A stretch of 64,000 bases of DNA from Bryoerythrophyllum caledonicum (GCA_963971425.1 OZ020524.1:22745022-22809021), one strand, 5' to 3'; shown: positions 24,341 to 36,134, numbered from the stretch's first letter. Numbers and translations: made by a program. The notes: generated from the sequence alone by a model not told the origin.

Positions 24341-25378
24341 CTACCAACATATTAATACTTTGTCCATTTTCCCTTGGAAGCTAAAACAACTTGGATGCCG
24401 TTGGGCATACTTTGATAGAGCTTTAAACATTGTGCAAGTCCTAGTCATAGAATTAAAAGAACCTTGCATACAATTCCATAATTCAAGCATTCTCTTGGCT
24501 GGTGCTAGAAACTCATTTAACCTCCATTTCACAATTGCCCACACATGTTCAATTGGATTTAAATTAGATGATTGAAGGAGCCATGCAAGCACATCAAAAG
24601 CTTGCATTAATAACCAATGCTCGATTGATTTAGGGCTATGCTTAGGATCATCATCATGTTGGAATATATCATCGACATGGTTGAAATGATACAATTTAAT
24701 TGTATCCATAAATTCATCTTTCAAAATGCTGAGATATAAATCTTGTTTTGCCTTGTCCCCCGTCTTGCATATATAACCTATACCACAAGAAGTCATACAA
24801 CACTACACAAAAATTACACCAGGTCCTCCATGTTTTACAATTTGACTTACATGACGAGCTTCTAAATGAGATTCTTCATCCTGTACCCAACACCATGCAC
24901 AACTATCAAATTGAAATCAATTGATCTTAATCTCATTACTAAAAATCACCTTGTTCCAATCATGCACAGTCCAATCTTTGTATCGTTGAGCAAATTCTAA
25001 CATAATATGTATGTTCTAGGCAGTAAGCAGAGGTCTCTTTTATTTTTCGAGAGACCTAAGACTTGCTTCATGAAGTGTGCGCATCATTGTATTGGTGCTT
25101 CCTACCACGTTCTATTGCTCACTCTACTCATTTTTCACTTCTGTAGAAGTCTTTTGTCCATTTAGTGTAATAGCTCTAATGCATGCTCGTCTTTGAACAC
25201 GAGTGAGGCTCCTTAGACAACTTCCTCTCAAACGTTCCACATGGAGAGCATACTCTCTTTAAATTCTAGAATATGTAAATTGAGAGATACTCAATAGTTT
25301 GAACACCTCACGTGTGCTACGCCCATGCTGCAATGAGACAATAACACTCAACTTCTTTTCTTTTGATGATGCTCTCAT
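24341..25378 (-). pseudogene. Decayed Tc1/mariner transposase (DD34E type)
   Basis: The start codon is at 25378 and the N-terminus reads MRASSKEKKLSVIVSLQHGR, then STREVFKLLSIS, a helix-turn-helix-like region. Stops follow in the N-terminal half. The first catalytic Asp block reads VIFSNE where VIFSDE is usual, so Asp is replaced by Asn. From 24796 to 24341 the frame is open: FQHDDDPKHSPKSIEHWL holds the second Asp and NPIEHVWAIVKWRLNEF the Glu. The protein length is close to the ~340 residues usual for the family. No convincing terminal inverted repeats were found around it. The sequence recalls fungal Pot2-like elements (from memory), so horizontal origin is possible but untested. Confidence 0.85.
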
Positions 25379-26460
25379 GAATTAAGAAAAACTTCAAAAC
25401 TATGAGAATAGTATTCTAAGAAAGTATGCAATTGTCCAAAAGAGAAATCGCAAATCCTAATGAACAATTTGAACTCATTGTTGCAAAAAACGGTGTCAAC
25501 CAGAAACATTTCCAAAATTGAGTCAACAAAAGTACTTTCATTTGAAATGGCATATCTCCCTCATTACTAGAGCCATCAAGTTGAAATTTGGAAAGATTAT
25601 ACCAAACTTGATGGAGCTTCTTTTCCAATTTACGGTTTGTCAAAAAAATGAAATCTCTTCTAGATATAGCATTTTGAAGTTGGTAAACATCCTTGCTCGA
25701 TCAGTTCTGAGAGTCATTGAAAATACATAATGTTATTTTATTTGGTATTCAAAAAACTATTTATTTTAGTGTAAAACTTTATAGTTTAACATAAGTCAAA
25801 CTTTTCTACATATTATCAAGTATAGAACCAATTAAACAAAAAATATAGATTTTAATGTTTTTAGTTTCTAGTTTTACTACTGTAAGATGTAGTATGAGCC
25901 TTTTTTTTAGTTTGCTAGATTCTCTATCTATAACATATTAAAGACACAAAACATTAAAATGTAATGAGATTTTCTAGGGCTTTTCCCTTACACAATAATT
26001 TGAATATGCAACATTATTTTCTACCTCTAAAAATTAGTGTACAAGTAAGTGACATCATATACAATATGTAGACTTTATGTAATGCAATAATTTGATACCA
26101 AGTAAAGTAGAAATTTGTTGATAGTCTCAACTAAGGAAAGAGAAGGAATTTTATTTTGAGTTCAAGCATTATGATCTTCCAATCAATGTGGTCAAAGTTT
26201 TTGAAATTTTATGTGCATTTTATTATTTTATCCAAATTTACAATTTCATAATTTAAAATTAAAATAATATTTCAATTTGAACAATCATTTGAATACGCTA
26301 CATTATTTTCTACCTCTAAAAATTGGTGTACAAGCAATTGACATAATATACAAAATCTAAACCTTATATAATGTACTAGTAACTTTGATACCAAGCAAAG
26401 TTAGCTGAGGTACTAGTGTCATCAACACTAGAAATAAAGAATATATTGATTGATCCAAAA
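25379..26460. other. AT-rich stretch with two partial R1 fragments
   Basis: Fragments at about 25991-26116 and 26278-26406 (minus orientation) share TTTTCTACCTCTAAAAATT and the following 'tgtacaag.aa.tgacat' block with R1. No gene seen. Confidence 0.5.
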
Positions 26461-26570
26461 AGGTAAACAAAAATTAATATTTAGTGTAGCAGTACTTTAG
26501 ATTTGAAAGGGCTACAATTTTTTTTTCCTTTTAGTGAAGATTTTTATTGAGGGCATAATTATCTATACTA

Positions 26571-26672
26571 CTCAATTTTAGTGTACTTTATGTGTGATAT
26601 AGAAATAGTCACCAATGTAATTAACATAAATTTTAGTGTACTTTATGTGTGATATAGAAATAGTCACCACTG
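26571..26672 (+). repeat. Two ~54-bp tandem copies next to a MITE-like terminus
   Basis: The unit TTTTAGTGTACTTTATGTGT followed by GATATAGAAATAGTCACCA occurs at about 26576 and 26631. It begins with the TTTTAGTG/TA terminus type seen in the MITEs at 21345 and 56567. Confidence 0.75.
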
Positions 26673-27345
26673 TAGATGAATAGTGTCACTTCAAATGGTG
26701 AACTAAATGCTGTATGAAATCAATTATCAGTTTTAGTGTTGAACTATTCCACATCTTTGTGAAATATGAGTCTGTTATCCGCATTGCTTGGATAACATCA
26801 ATTAAGCACGTATTTCAACAGAGAGATCATGTGGCGAAGTTTGAAAAGAAGAGTATACGGTTTGGTCGCAACAAGTCTGCTTAGAATTTCTCAACACACC
26901 CAGAGTACTACCCTTTCATACTTTGTTTACAACTTTCTGTACGTGCTTCACAAACTGCTTGTTCAAGAAGCAACAATTGTGGCGATATGCTCAGCTGAAA
27001 TTCACAAGCTTGGTCAATCGAAATGTGCATGCTGATGGGATCAGACATCGATGCACACTTATCAGGAGTTGCACTAACCGAAATGGATGAATTCCTTTTG
27101 CTCTGATGATACATTATCAATCTCAAACCACTGATCCATACGCACCAACTTTGTGACATTCTCTAGAGTTCACACTAGAAAGTTACATTGACAACTTTTC
27201 TCGAATGTTCAACTCCATACCGAGTGGCAACAGCTTGTCAAAAGTTTTATATGGAACATCATAAGACACTCATGCCTCTCGAATCAAAAATCAGTCATCC
27301 CTGGTGTAGTCAAGTTGACTGATGAAAACTACATGGAATGTCAGC
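26673..27345. other. 3' flank of the TPK locus
   Basis: No gene recognised. Likely TPK 3' UTR and intergenic sequence. Confidence 0.4.
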
Positions 27346-27753
27346 TTAGGGTTGCAATGCGATTATCTTCAGTTTACCGCAGCTTTCGTAATCCAGTCGC
27401 TCGAACTCCGTGAAGATATGTTGGATGTCTTCCAAATCAACCAAACCCATCTTCCCCAGCTTGAAAAGAGCGTACTCAGCTTTCCTGTGCACAACCGGGG
27501 TTGTTCCGGCGTCCATTCGTCCAGTAGTGTCCGTTCGTCCTACTGTCCGTCCGATAAAGGTTGTTGTCCGTCCGATAAAGATTGTTGTCCGTCCGATAAG
27601 GGTCAACGCTGGTTTGACCATGACTAGAGGTAAATCAATTTATCCACTGCCACGAAGACAAATACGTGGCTGACACGTCGACTACAAGGTCGCGCGCGTA
27701 CGAACAAGGGCTGGGCGCATACCTAAAGGGGCCAAGCGCATACGCCAAAAAAA

Positions 27754-27793
<40 letters not shown>

Positions 27794-29090
27794 CCCCGTA
27801 CGCACCCAACCCTTGTAAGCATGCGTCCAACCTTTTGGATAGGGCGCGTACCATCAAGGGATCGGGCTCGTACAAACAAGGGTTGGACGCGTCCGCCAAA
27901 AAAAAATTTTTTTTTTTTTTTTTTTTTTGGCGGACGCGTCCAGCCCTTGTACGTACACGCCCAATCCAAAAGGTCGGGGGCATGCTTACAAGGGCTGGGC
28001 GCGTACCAAAATTATTATTATTATTATTATTATTTTCGGAGTATGCGCGCTGCCCTTTTAGGTACGCGCCCAACCCTTTAGGTACGCGCCCGACCCATTT
28101 TGGTACGCGCACGGTCCAAAGGAGCGCGCCCGGCCCGTTGACGTGATGTGGAAAGCGGTCAGACGTGTCGGCACAAGTGTTTTACTAGGGGGTAAGTTGT
28201 AAATTTGATTTAGGGTTTGTAAATTTATTTTTCACGCAACTGTCCGCCAAAAAGTGTTGTCTGTCCTATCTGTCCGTCCATCCGTCCTGTTCATCCGTCC
28301 GTTTGACTGCCCGTCCGTCCGTTGTCTTTGGGCTCCTGTCCGACTATGTAGACAACCCGCAGCACAACAAGTAAAATCATTATATCATCTTATCCCATGA
28401 AATATCAATGAATAGTGTCTAGAAGATTGTGCTTACGTACGGTATCCATCACCATCCATGTCGACTGTGGCCGCATCTTTCAAAGTCAGGTCTTGTCTCA
28501 ACACTCTCGCAGTGATCTTGGCCTCCTTATAATACTTCATTTCCGTGTCTATGTGCATGAAGCACCTCGACACTACAAAAGTGCTCAAGCTAAGCCACAA
28601 AATGGAGATGGCTCTCCCAACTACGGACTGGACACTAATGTCACCGTATTCAACGATTGTCATAGATAGTGCAGTAAAATAAGTAGCATCAACAAATGAA
28701 AGATGCTCTACAGTGATAATTAATACAATACCCACCACTATGATAAAGACTACTATGAGAAAAGATGCAATCAATTTAGCAGTAGTCTTCACAAGCCCCT
28801 TCTCCAAGAAATGGTCCGCATTCTTTGTCCTTGATATCACCTTCTTTGTGCACCGCTCCAATAACTCCATGAAAGACGTGCACATGCGGCCGGGAAGTTT
28901 AACAAAGGCCAAACCGAACACCGTCATAAATGCCATTAACACTTTACCATATGAGTCCACAAGTTGAATGTCGCCATATCCTACAATGGTCATCGTGACC
29001 ACGTAGTAGTATAGCACATCAATCGTCGAAAGCTTCACCGTACGATCTATAAGAGTGGTATAATGCCATGCACACCACCACACCACACCC
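27346..29090 (-). pseudogene. Two-pore potassium channel (TPK/KCO family), 5'-incomplete, probably decayed
   Basis: Exon 28437-29090 and exon 27346-27484 join in phase (donor GTAAGC, acceptor GTGCACAG). In order they give the end of TM1, pore 1 with the filter TMTIVGYGD, TM2, a linker, TM3 (LIASFLIVVFIIVVGIVLII), pore 2 reading TMTIVEYGD, TM4, and an EF-hand loop DMDGDGYRTKAE that is cut by the intron. A degenerate second EF-hand (LDYESCGKL) precedes the stop. Plant TPKs are dimeric K+ channels, mostly of the vacuolar membrane, and some are calcium-gated. The first filter is intact. In the second, the first Gly of GYGD is Glu, which should impair conduction. TM1 is truncated: the frame meets a stop near 29117, where GC-rich repeat DNA begins, and no upstream exon with start codon is certain. 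About 263 residues are seen, against 340-430 usual. Both exons are otherwise open, so decay is recent or the gene is a divergent paralogue. Confidence 0.8.
27485..28436 (-). repeat. TPK intron filled with GC-rich and poly-T repeats
   Basis: Three ~20-bp copies of TGTCCGTCCGATAAAG lie at about 27545-27600. A T38 run is at 27756-27793. A near-perfect inverted repeat (CAAGGGTTGGACGCGTCCGC at 27877, its complement ending 27949) surrounds an A9/T22 core. An ATT microsatellite is at about 28012-28035. Diverged copies of GGTACGCGCCCAACCCTT occur at 28050-28130, and TCCG-rich repeats at 28250-28330. TCCG repeats therefore occur near both intron ends. Confidence 0.8.
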
Positions 29091-29119
29091 AAAGCACGTA
29101 GAATAATATCTCAAGCATT

Positions 29120-29640
29120 GTTGGCCTCCAAGAACGGACACGGTTACCAATCCGACGTCCTTGGGCGTCTGAAAGCGTCCTAGGACGTCGTCCGGACGAG
29201 GTCGTCCGGACGTCACATCGGACGCACCGTCGGGGGGGGGGGGGATAAAATGCATTTACGGAAGGCCCTGGTAAGTTTTCTGGACCGTTGGATTCATTGA
29301 AGTGCCACGCGGCCGGATCGCAGCCGTCAAATTCCGATTGGCCGTCCGATCGATCGTTGCTGTCGGGGCGATCGGACGGCACCTCGGCCGGCCGCCCGAT
29401 CGGACGGCCAGCGGACCGATCGGACGGCTAGCGGACCGATCGGACGGCCGCGATCCGAATGCACGGGCGCACGACGGCCGTCGGATGAGGCAGATGGCCG
29501 CCCGACCGTCCGATTGGAGGACAGTGGATCGGCGAATCGGTGGACGGCCGATTTGAGGACGGCCGTGGTGGCGGTCGGCGTCATGGCTGTCCGCCACCCT
29601 ATGAAAGGCTGTCCGCCCTCCTCTCTCTCACTTTTTCCTT
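29120..29640. repeat. GC-rich palindromic repeat region
   Basis: Dense short palindromes such as GGACGTCC, GTCCGGAC and CCGATCGG. A ~20-bp unit GCGGACCGATCGGACGGC is repeated in tandem at about 29390-29450. A run of 13 G lies at 29232-29244. The region begins exactly where the TPK reading frame is lost. No protein is supported despite open frames. Confidence 0.75.
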
Positions 29641-29706
29641 CCCCTTTCAATAATATATTTTTGAGTGAATGCGGAGTGGCTTTGGCTGACAATTTTCCAT
29701 CCATTG

Positions 29707-29906
29707 NNNNNNNNNNNNNNNNNNNNNNNNNNNNNNNNNNNNNNNNNNNNNNNNNNNNNNNNNNNNNNNNNNNNNNNNNNNNNNNNNNNNNNNNNNNNNN
29801 NNNNNNNNNNNNNNNNNNNNNNNNNNNNNNNNNNNNNNNNNNNNNNNNNNNNNNNNNNNNNNNNNNNNNNNNNNNNNNNNNNNNNNNNNNNNNNNNNNNN
29901 NNNNNN
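29707..29906. other. Assembly gap, 200 N
   Basis: 200 unknown bases. The round size suggests a placeholder, so the true distance between the flanks is unknown. Confidence 1.
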
Positions 29907-30265
29907 ATTGGCCCACGCCTCATGAGCATTTTCGGTCCACGTATTAGTAATATATAGGTTTTACTTTATTCCTTCCAGTATTATTAGGCCGTATTAGATA
30001 GCATGCAGGTTTTAAAGTGACTATAGCTATAGTCTTAGATTAATAAGTACTGCATGCCTTTGAAATTTGGGCACAAGTAAAAAAATTGAAATTTTTCATA
30101 TAGCCGTGCAAAGACCGACATTTATTGTATTTTATATGGTTTTGCTTGTGGTGTAGTTCCGATTTTTTGACTTATCAATGTGTTCTATTTCAGAATTCTT
30201 GTAGAAAAAAATTAAAAAGAAAATCACGTCAAAATATCCAAATCCAACCTTATAATGATATTTCC

Positions 30266-30640
30266 CTACACACCAATTTTTAGAGGTAAAGAAGAACTGT
30301 AGCATATTCAAAACAAGTGTGCAAATACTGGAGTTTAAAAAATGCCATTCATTGTTTTATTTTTTTGTAAATTAAATTTGTTTCCAAATGATATTCTAAA
30401 CTATGAGTAAGAAGGTTTTCACTACATGTTGAAAAAGAAAAATGTGTAAAATATGACGATCTCTAGGTTTTATGTAGAGAAGATGTATTTCAAATTTTAC
30501 AAATTTGGGTTCGAAATTTTTGGATAGTGCCCATGACACTAAATCATACATAACCTAAACCATTTTATGTTTTTTGAATATAATTTAGCATTTCTAGAAA
30601 TTACCCCCATTTGAAACGCCTCCTCAGTCCCAACTCTCTA
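30266..30640 (+). repeat. Partial R1 copy
   Basis: The distal half of R1 (from CAATTTTTAGAGGTAAAGAA to the CCCCCATTTGAAA-like end) stands just upstream of a fuller copy, so two copies lie head to tail. Confidence 0.7.
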
Positions 30641-30654
30641 CTCATACAACATGT

Positions 30655-31440
30655 CTCTTATATCCCCTAAGATACCGCGACAGTTTTGCATCGAAAACAC
30701 TTCAAAATTGTTGGATTCTAGTGCAATGAACAAAGAAGGAAACCAAAAGTTTGATTTCTAGTTCTGACCGTAGGATCTCAATTAAGACTTATTAAAAAAT
30801 ATGTTTACAAAATTTCATAAACTTTGACCGCACGGATCGAAAGATTTTAGTGTTTGAAGTGAAGCAAATGGTTCATTTTCTTCAATGCGTTTAGTGGATC
30901 AGCAGACTTTGACTTTACCTGGTGTCAAATTTTTGAACTACACAAGGTCTAAATCCATTACCTTCTTGTTAAGCATGATGTTAGTTCCTTACACCAATTT
31001 TTAGAGGTAGAGGACAGATGTAGCATATTCAAAACAATTGTGCAAGTAGTGGAGGTTCAGAATTTGCCAATTCAAACTTTTATTTTTTGTGAACTTAATG
31101 TGTTTTGGATTACTAATCCGAATGGCCAATAAGAAGGTTTACACCACATATTAATGTGGAAAAAATAAAATGTAACAAATATAAAGATATGTAGGTTTTA
31201 TGTGAAAATGAATAAGTCTTTTGGGTACCTTACCCGATAATGACTGACAATGTGTGAAAATGTTTGACTTGGGTTGGTATGCTATTTTTCAATAAAGACA
31301 AGAGTTTTTTTTTAACAATATCAAGGGAAGCAATATTACTTGCGAGTATTGAAAATCTCACTTTCAATAGAGTGTCCTAGCAAAAAAAATTGAGGTGCCC
31401 GAGGTGCCTGCTCTCCCCATTTGAAATTCAAAACCCTATA
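30655..31440 (+). repeat. Interspersed repeat R1, copy 2
   Basis: Runs from ATATCCCCTAAGATACC to the TCTCCCCATTTGAAATTC end with the same block order as the copies at 4056 and 59548. Confidence 0.75.
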
Positions 31441-31559
31441 ATGCAGAGGCATCCAAATATGCAGAGGCATCCAAATATGAATAGCAAAAATGCTTAAAGG
31501 AAGATTTTGTTGTATTCATTGATATTGTATAATGTTTTGGTCTACTATTTGGTGTACTC

Positions 31560-31870
31560 TATGGAGTAATTTCCACACACTATAATATCCATAGAGCAGA
31601 AGTTATGGCCATACACAAAACACTACAAATCATCACAACAAAATACAACAACGAACCCGCTCACATATTCACTGACTGTATCAATGCACTTTATCTACTA
31701 AAAATCCAAATAACACACCCTACCCTCTACAATAGCCACCTCGACCAAACTATTTTAATATCGTTGGTCCACATGTTACAAAACCGAACACAAATAACAA
31801 CCCTTCACAAAGTTAGAGCCCATGTCAATATCGATGGAAAGGAACAAACAGATAATCTTTGAAAAGAGAT
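31560..31870 (+). mobile_element. LINE fragment: RNase H domain
   Basis: Coding piece with HRAEVMAIHKTLQII, then HIFTDCINALYLL, then THPTLYNSHLDQ and VRAHVNIDGKEQTDNL. This is the order E, D and a terminal H/D block of RNase H in non-LTR retrotransposons. It is an isolated 3' domain with no reverse transcriptase next to it. The codon frame is open for about 85 residues. Confidence 0.75.
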
Positions 31871-31908
31871 CCGCAAAAAATTGCATAAAAATGCCAAAGA
31901 CTCGTACG

Positions 31909-31964
31909 AACATGCACATGCTACCCCATGCACATGCTACCCCATGCACATGCTACCCCATACA
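31909..31964 (+). repeat. Three 16-bp tandem repeats
   Basis: CATGCACATGCTACCC is repeated three times just after the RNase H fragment. Confidence 0.9.
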
Positions 31965-31974
31965 TTTGACCGTT

Positions 31975-32270
31975 GAGAGACGGGAGGATGTCAATCTACT
32001 AGCGGACGAGGTCGGGGGAGCGGTCGGGAGAATGCCGTCCACCGCGGCTGGGCAGTCGGCTGCGGCGGACGACAGACGCCGGTCGCCCGAAGCGGACGGC
32101 CGTGCGGTCAGCCCAAGCGGATGGAATGGGCGGTCGGCCGGGGCTGCGGACGGCTATTTATCCCCGGGTAAACTGACGAAAGTCGTTATGTCACCGGACG
32201 TCCTCATGGGCTCGAGGACGTCCTCCGTCCGGACTACCGGACGTCAGGGACGTCGAGCGTCCTGACAACT
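31975..32270. repeat. GC-rich palindromic region, right of the gap
   Basis: Same character as 29120-29640: CGGACGTCC, GTCCGGAC and ACCGGACGTC recur. These may be the two ends of one insertion, or two copies of one repeat family. Confidence 0.6.
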
Positions 32271-32444
32271 CTGGGAACAGAGTTGTTCCTCTGCGCCCTT
32301 CTCCGGGCCGCTGACAACCAGGCTGCATGTCACCGTGGGCTCCAACCGTTTCTTGCCGGACTTATGTCCCTTCTTGCTCCGGCCACCGCTGCTGCCGCCT
32401 TGCATCACAACCTCCACATCTTGATCCGTCAGCTAGCAAAAACA
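32260..32444 (-). CDS. Possible exon of a Lys-rich protein, unrecognised
   Basis: After an acceptor-like TTTTTGCTAG the minus strand stays open for about 60 codons, starting LTDQDVEVVMQGG and continuing with SSGGRSKKGHKSGKK and SGPEKGAEEQLCS. It stops inside the GC-rich repeat DNA at about 32260. It has coding-like composition and lies on the same strand as the TPK, upstream of it. It could be a distal N-terminal exon cut off by the repeat insertion, but no family match supports this. Confidence 0.3.
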
Positions 32445-32460
32445 GTAGCGGAAGTTAAAT

Positions 32461-33003
32461 GTTAGCAAGACTTACACCTTTGGATTCAAGATTTTTCAAC
32501 TAACACCTTTCATAAGAATGTTACAGCAATATCATGTTAAAAACGACACGAAACATGAAGAACACTGTGACCATCATCAGTCTCGATGACTCTACAGCAG
32601 AGAGCTCTGGTTCTCATTGAAGGTCACTCCTTACAAGATTATCATGACCAGATCAACTAATTGAGGTTTGACTACAAATTTGAACTACAAATTCGACTCC
32701 GTTGCAAAGATTAAGAGGTATAAGCTTCAAATTAAGAGGGTTTAAGCTTCAAATACAACACTAAACATGAACCTGATCTGGAGTGGAGAACACACCTGAT
32801 GTGAAGCGGAACACAAGATCAACTCGCCTCCCACACGCAGCAGCTGAAGATCACTGCCAACGTAACAGCAGCGTACATATCATAGTTCCTAGAATACAGA
32901 AGATGTATCAGATGTTCGCAAGACTTACAACTCTGGATTCAAGATTTTTTAACTAACACCTTTCATATGAATGTTAATGCAATACCATGTTCAAAAATGA
33001 CAA
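32461..33003. repeat. Duplicated ~85-100 bp segment ~455 bp apart
   Basis: GCAAGACTTACA..TCTGGATTCAAGATTTTT.AACTAACACCTTTCAT occurs at about 32464 and 32920, followed both times by a similar 'GAATGTTA..GCAATA.CATGTT' block. The order suggests a local tandem duplication. Confidence 0.8.
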
Positions 33004-33106
33004 TACCAAATGAAGTTCAACAAAGAAACCGACTCCGCAGCTTCAGAAGAAACCATACGTGAGCGGAAAGTAATCAAACCAGAACTTGCAAAACCTTTGC
33101 TCATGA

Positions 33107-33256
33107 TGCCCACCTTGTGAATGCCGTTTGTTTCCCACCTTGTGAATGTAGATTGTTTCCCACCGAGCAGATGATGTTCGTTTTGGCACCTTGTGAATGA
33201 TGTTTGTTTTGGCACCTTGTAAATGATGTTTCCTTCCCACCGTGTCAATGATGATT
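33107..33256 (+). repeat. Tandem ~30-bp repeat, about 5 copies
   Basis: Units of the form CCCACCTTGTGAATG.... alternate TTTGTTTCCCACC and TTTGTTTTGGCACC spacers. No gene is supported here. Confidence 0.75.
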
Positions 33257-34060
33257 TCATGCAAGATGTGGAAGTGATGTAGAGACGAAGGCGGAGTGAG
33301 AATCAGGTCAGGAGAGGATGTGTCATGGTAAATACGGTGAAACTACACGATGGTCACCTGATGAAGCAGGTCATGTGAGACGATCGTGTATAGTCGGCGA
33401 GTATGAGTAAGGCAGGGACAAGTGCTACCAGAGTCAAATCATTTCGCATCCCTGACTCTACTGCGTTGGAAAGCTTGCTTTGCTGTCTGCTTCATGCCTG
33501 GAAATTAGATGAGGTGAAAAACTACGAGCTCTCCAGTCCTACATACAGCACTTCCTCCTCGTATCCAGTATACATGACGTAGAAATACGTCAGCGGCTAC
33601 AAATTAACCTCGCTACTCAGAGGCATGGCGACATCACAGACAGAGTTGGACGGAAATTGTTCCATCAATGGTGACCCCATCCATAGTACATACCATTTGC
33701 TTTCACGCTTGCCAGCCCTGAACTGGCTACAATTACCTGGACAACTACATGGATTACCGTCCTGGTAAAACTACCCCATTATCATGTGTACCAAAATGAA
33801 TTTTACCCAGATTGATTACTGCCCGCACGTATTTCACCGGCCCAAAATCAGCTCCTCACAATGGATTCCAGCGCCACATTTGAAACCCGTGAACCTTGGG
33901 CACAACGGGTATCACAGGGTACTGCAGGGGCATTACATGTGTATCACCCAGGTGCCACACCAGCATCACCCTTGCATTACGTGGGTATCACCTGAACAAA
34001 TCCCTTAACATACCCAAACTCTACTACAGACAGGATGGGGATGAGTTAGTACCATGTTAA
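33257..34060. other. Non-coding stretch
   Basis: No gene recognised. GGGTATCAC-type motifs at 33905-33995 resemble those flanking the R1 copies at 42560 and 54290, so part of this may be an extended R1 end. Confidence 0.4.
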
Positions 34061-34770
34061 CTCAAAATCAGGGACGTCAGGCACCTCCAAAAAATTTGCT
34101 ACAATTTTCTACTGCCATTAAGATCCTCTTGTATGTAGAGAATCTTACCTTTCTTTGAAAATATTTAGGCCCATTTCTCATCTTTAGTGTAAAGTTCTAT
34201 CGTTTGAATCCAAATTCAAACGTTAAATTCACACATTTTCAGGCAAGGGTGGACAATGTGATGCAAACCGTCTTATTGACCGTTTGGATTTTCATCCTAA
34301 AACATATGGAGTCTGCAAAACAATAAATTAACGTGATTTGGCAATGTTTGAACCTCTACTCGTTGCACAATTGTTTTTCAACATGGTACACTCTATCTCT
34401 ACCTGTAGATGTTGTTGTACTAGGAGCTGACATCATCCTTGACATGATGGTAATGAGTTTAGACCTTGTGTAGAGCAACTTTTTTGTTTTTTGGACACCA
34501 AATGAAGTCCGAGTCAATTGATCCACTTACAGCAGGGAAGAGAATGAAACGTTCTCTCTACTGTAAACACTGTAGTCTTTCAATCAGTACGTTAAAAGTT
34601 GATGAAACTTTGTGAGTCACTTAATCAATAAGTCTTTAGTAAGATCCTAGTACGGTTGAGACTAGAAATAAGCGTTAAATGTGTTTGCTTCCTTACTCAC
34701 AGCAATACAATCAGCAATGGTGAGGTGCGTTTGGTGTGAAATTGCCAAGGAGGTTAAGGGGTTGAAAACA
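34061..34770 (-). repeat. Interspersed repeat R1, copy 3
   Basis: Reverse orientation. It runs from the GGGACGTCAGGCACCTCCAA side to the GGTTAAGGGGTT side, with the same internal blocks (for example TTTGAACCTCTACTCGTTGC and TCAATCAGTACG). Confidence 0.75.
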
Positions 34771-36134
34771 ATTTTATAGATTTCATAACCCCCAAAATGT
34801 GAAATCTATAAAAGTGCCCCCACCCCCAACAAATGAATAAAATATATACAGGTTAAATAAATAGAGGGGCCCATATATGATATGACTGGGAGTATTTCCA
34901 ACAAGAAGAGGCTACCTTCGACCTTCTTCCGCTTTTCGAAAGATAGCCTACTCTTTTCATGATGAGATTTTCAGAAGTGAAAACATGAGTATTGTTTATG
35001 TGTCTCCTACAAACCACTCACCCCTAACATGGTTGCACGATACTCAGTACTCCAATGAACGTTTACAAAACCAAAGGCATCAAACATGAAAAGCTGATTT
35101 TGGAGATAGTGAGGTGATACACACAGGCATGTACATGCAGCCTTCTCAAGGTTACAACATTCTGTTTTTTTGTTTTTCCGTTTCTTTCTCTTTGTGTTTT
35201 TCCTTTTCTGTTGAGGTCCACATCAAAAAGCATGGAGCACATTACAGTGGGGTATTTCCGGGTATCTCCGGGACTAGTACCACATAGGTGTCAAACAAGA
35301 AATGCCATTGGAAACCAATAACTTCTCTTGTGTTGTAAATCTTACAGGAACACGAGAACATTATGCTTTATTAATACCACAGTAGTGCGCCTCCGTTATA
35401 ACCTGTTCCCAACCGTTGTTCCCAACAAAGGACTTGAATCTCCAACAAAGTAAAATCTAGACCTGTGAGTCACAAGTTTAGATTAAAATCTACATTGCTC
35501 ATTGCTTAGGCATCTAAAGTAAAAGTATTATTGAAACTACACAATATATTACCTCGGACACATAAAATAAATGATAGTTATCTAAAGACAATAACACGTA
35601 TGTGAAATAAATAATGTGTATTTAAAGTGAATAGTAGGTATATATAGTACATAATGCATATATAATGGGTAAAATTTTTTTTGCATTTACATATGTTTAT
35701 TTAACTTGGTATTGCCCCGGTCAGTTGATTACAACGGGGAATGTACTCGATTCGATTTAGATTCGATTTGAGCTTATAGGTTTTAAAATACAAAACATAC
35801 AAACGTAAATTTAACACACCACCCTCTGCTCTCCCCGTCGGGACGACGGGTACCAACCCTAGTAAATAATATTACAATTCATCGGAAATGACAGCCAATG
35901 AGACAAGCCATAATTTCAATTAAAGACACCTTTGTACAACTTATAAATTATGTGGTTAGCTGATACTGATGCATGCGTAAAATGGAAAAATGTCAACTTA
36001 CCCTTTAACAATGCATGTTTAAAACCCAACCAGCAAAAATACAGCACCAGCGAATGCACTATTAGAAAGGTTATGTGTGAACTAACACACCTCACATGCT
36101 AAGTGAATGGAATTAGGAAATGTTTATGAAACCA
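34771..36134. other. Non-coding stretch
   Basis: AT-rich. No gene or bounded element seen. It lies downstream of the multi-exon gene that follows. Confidence 0.5.

Noticed and set aside
29256-29957. Frames through GC-rich DNA and the N gap
   Set aside because: Part of their length is unknown bases, and the rest is palindromic repeat.
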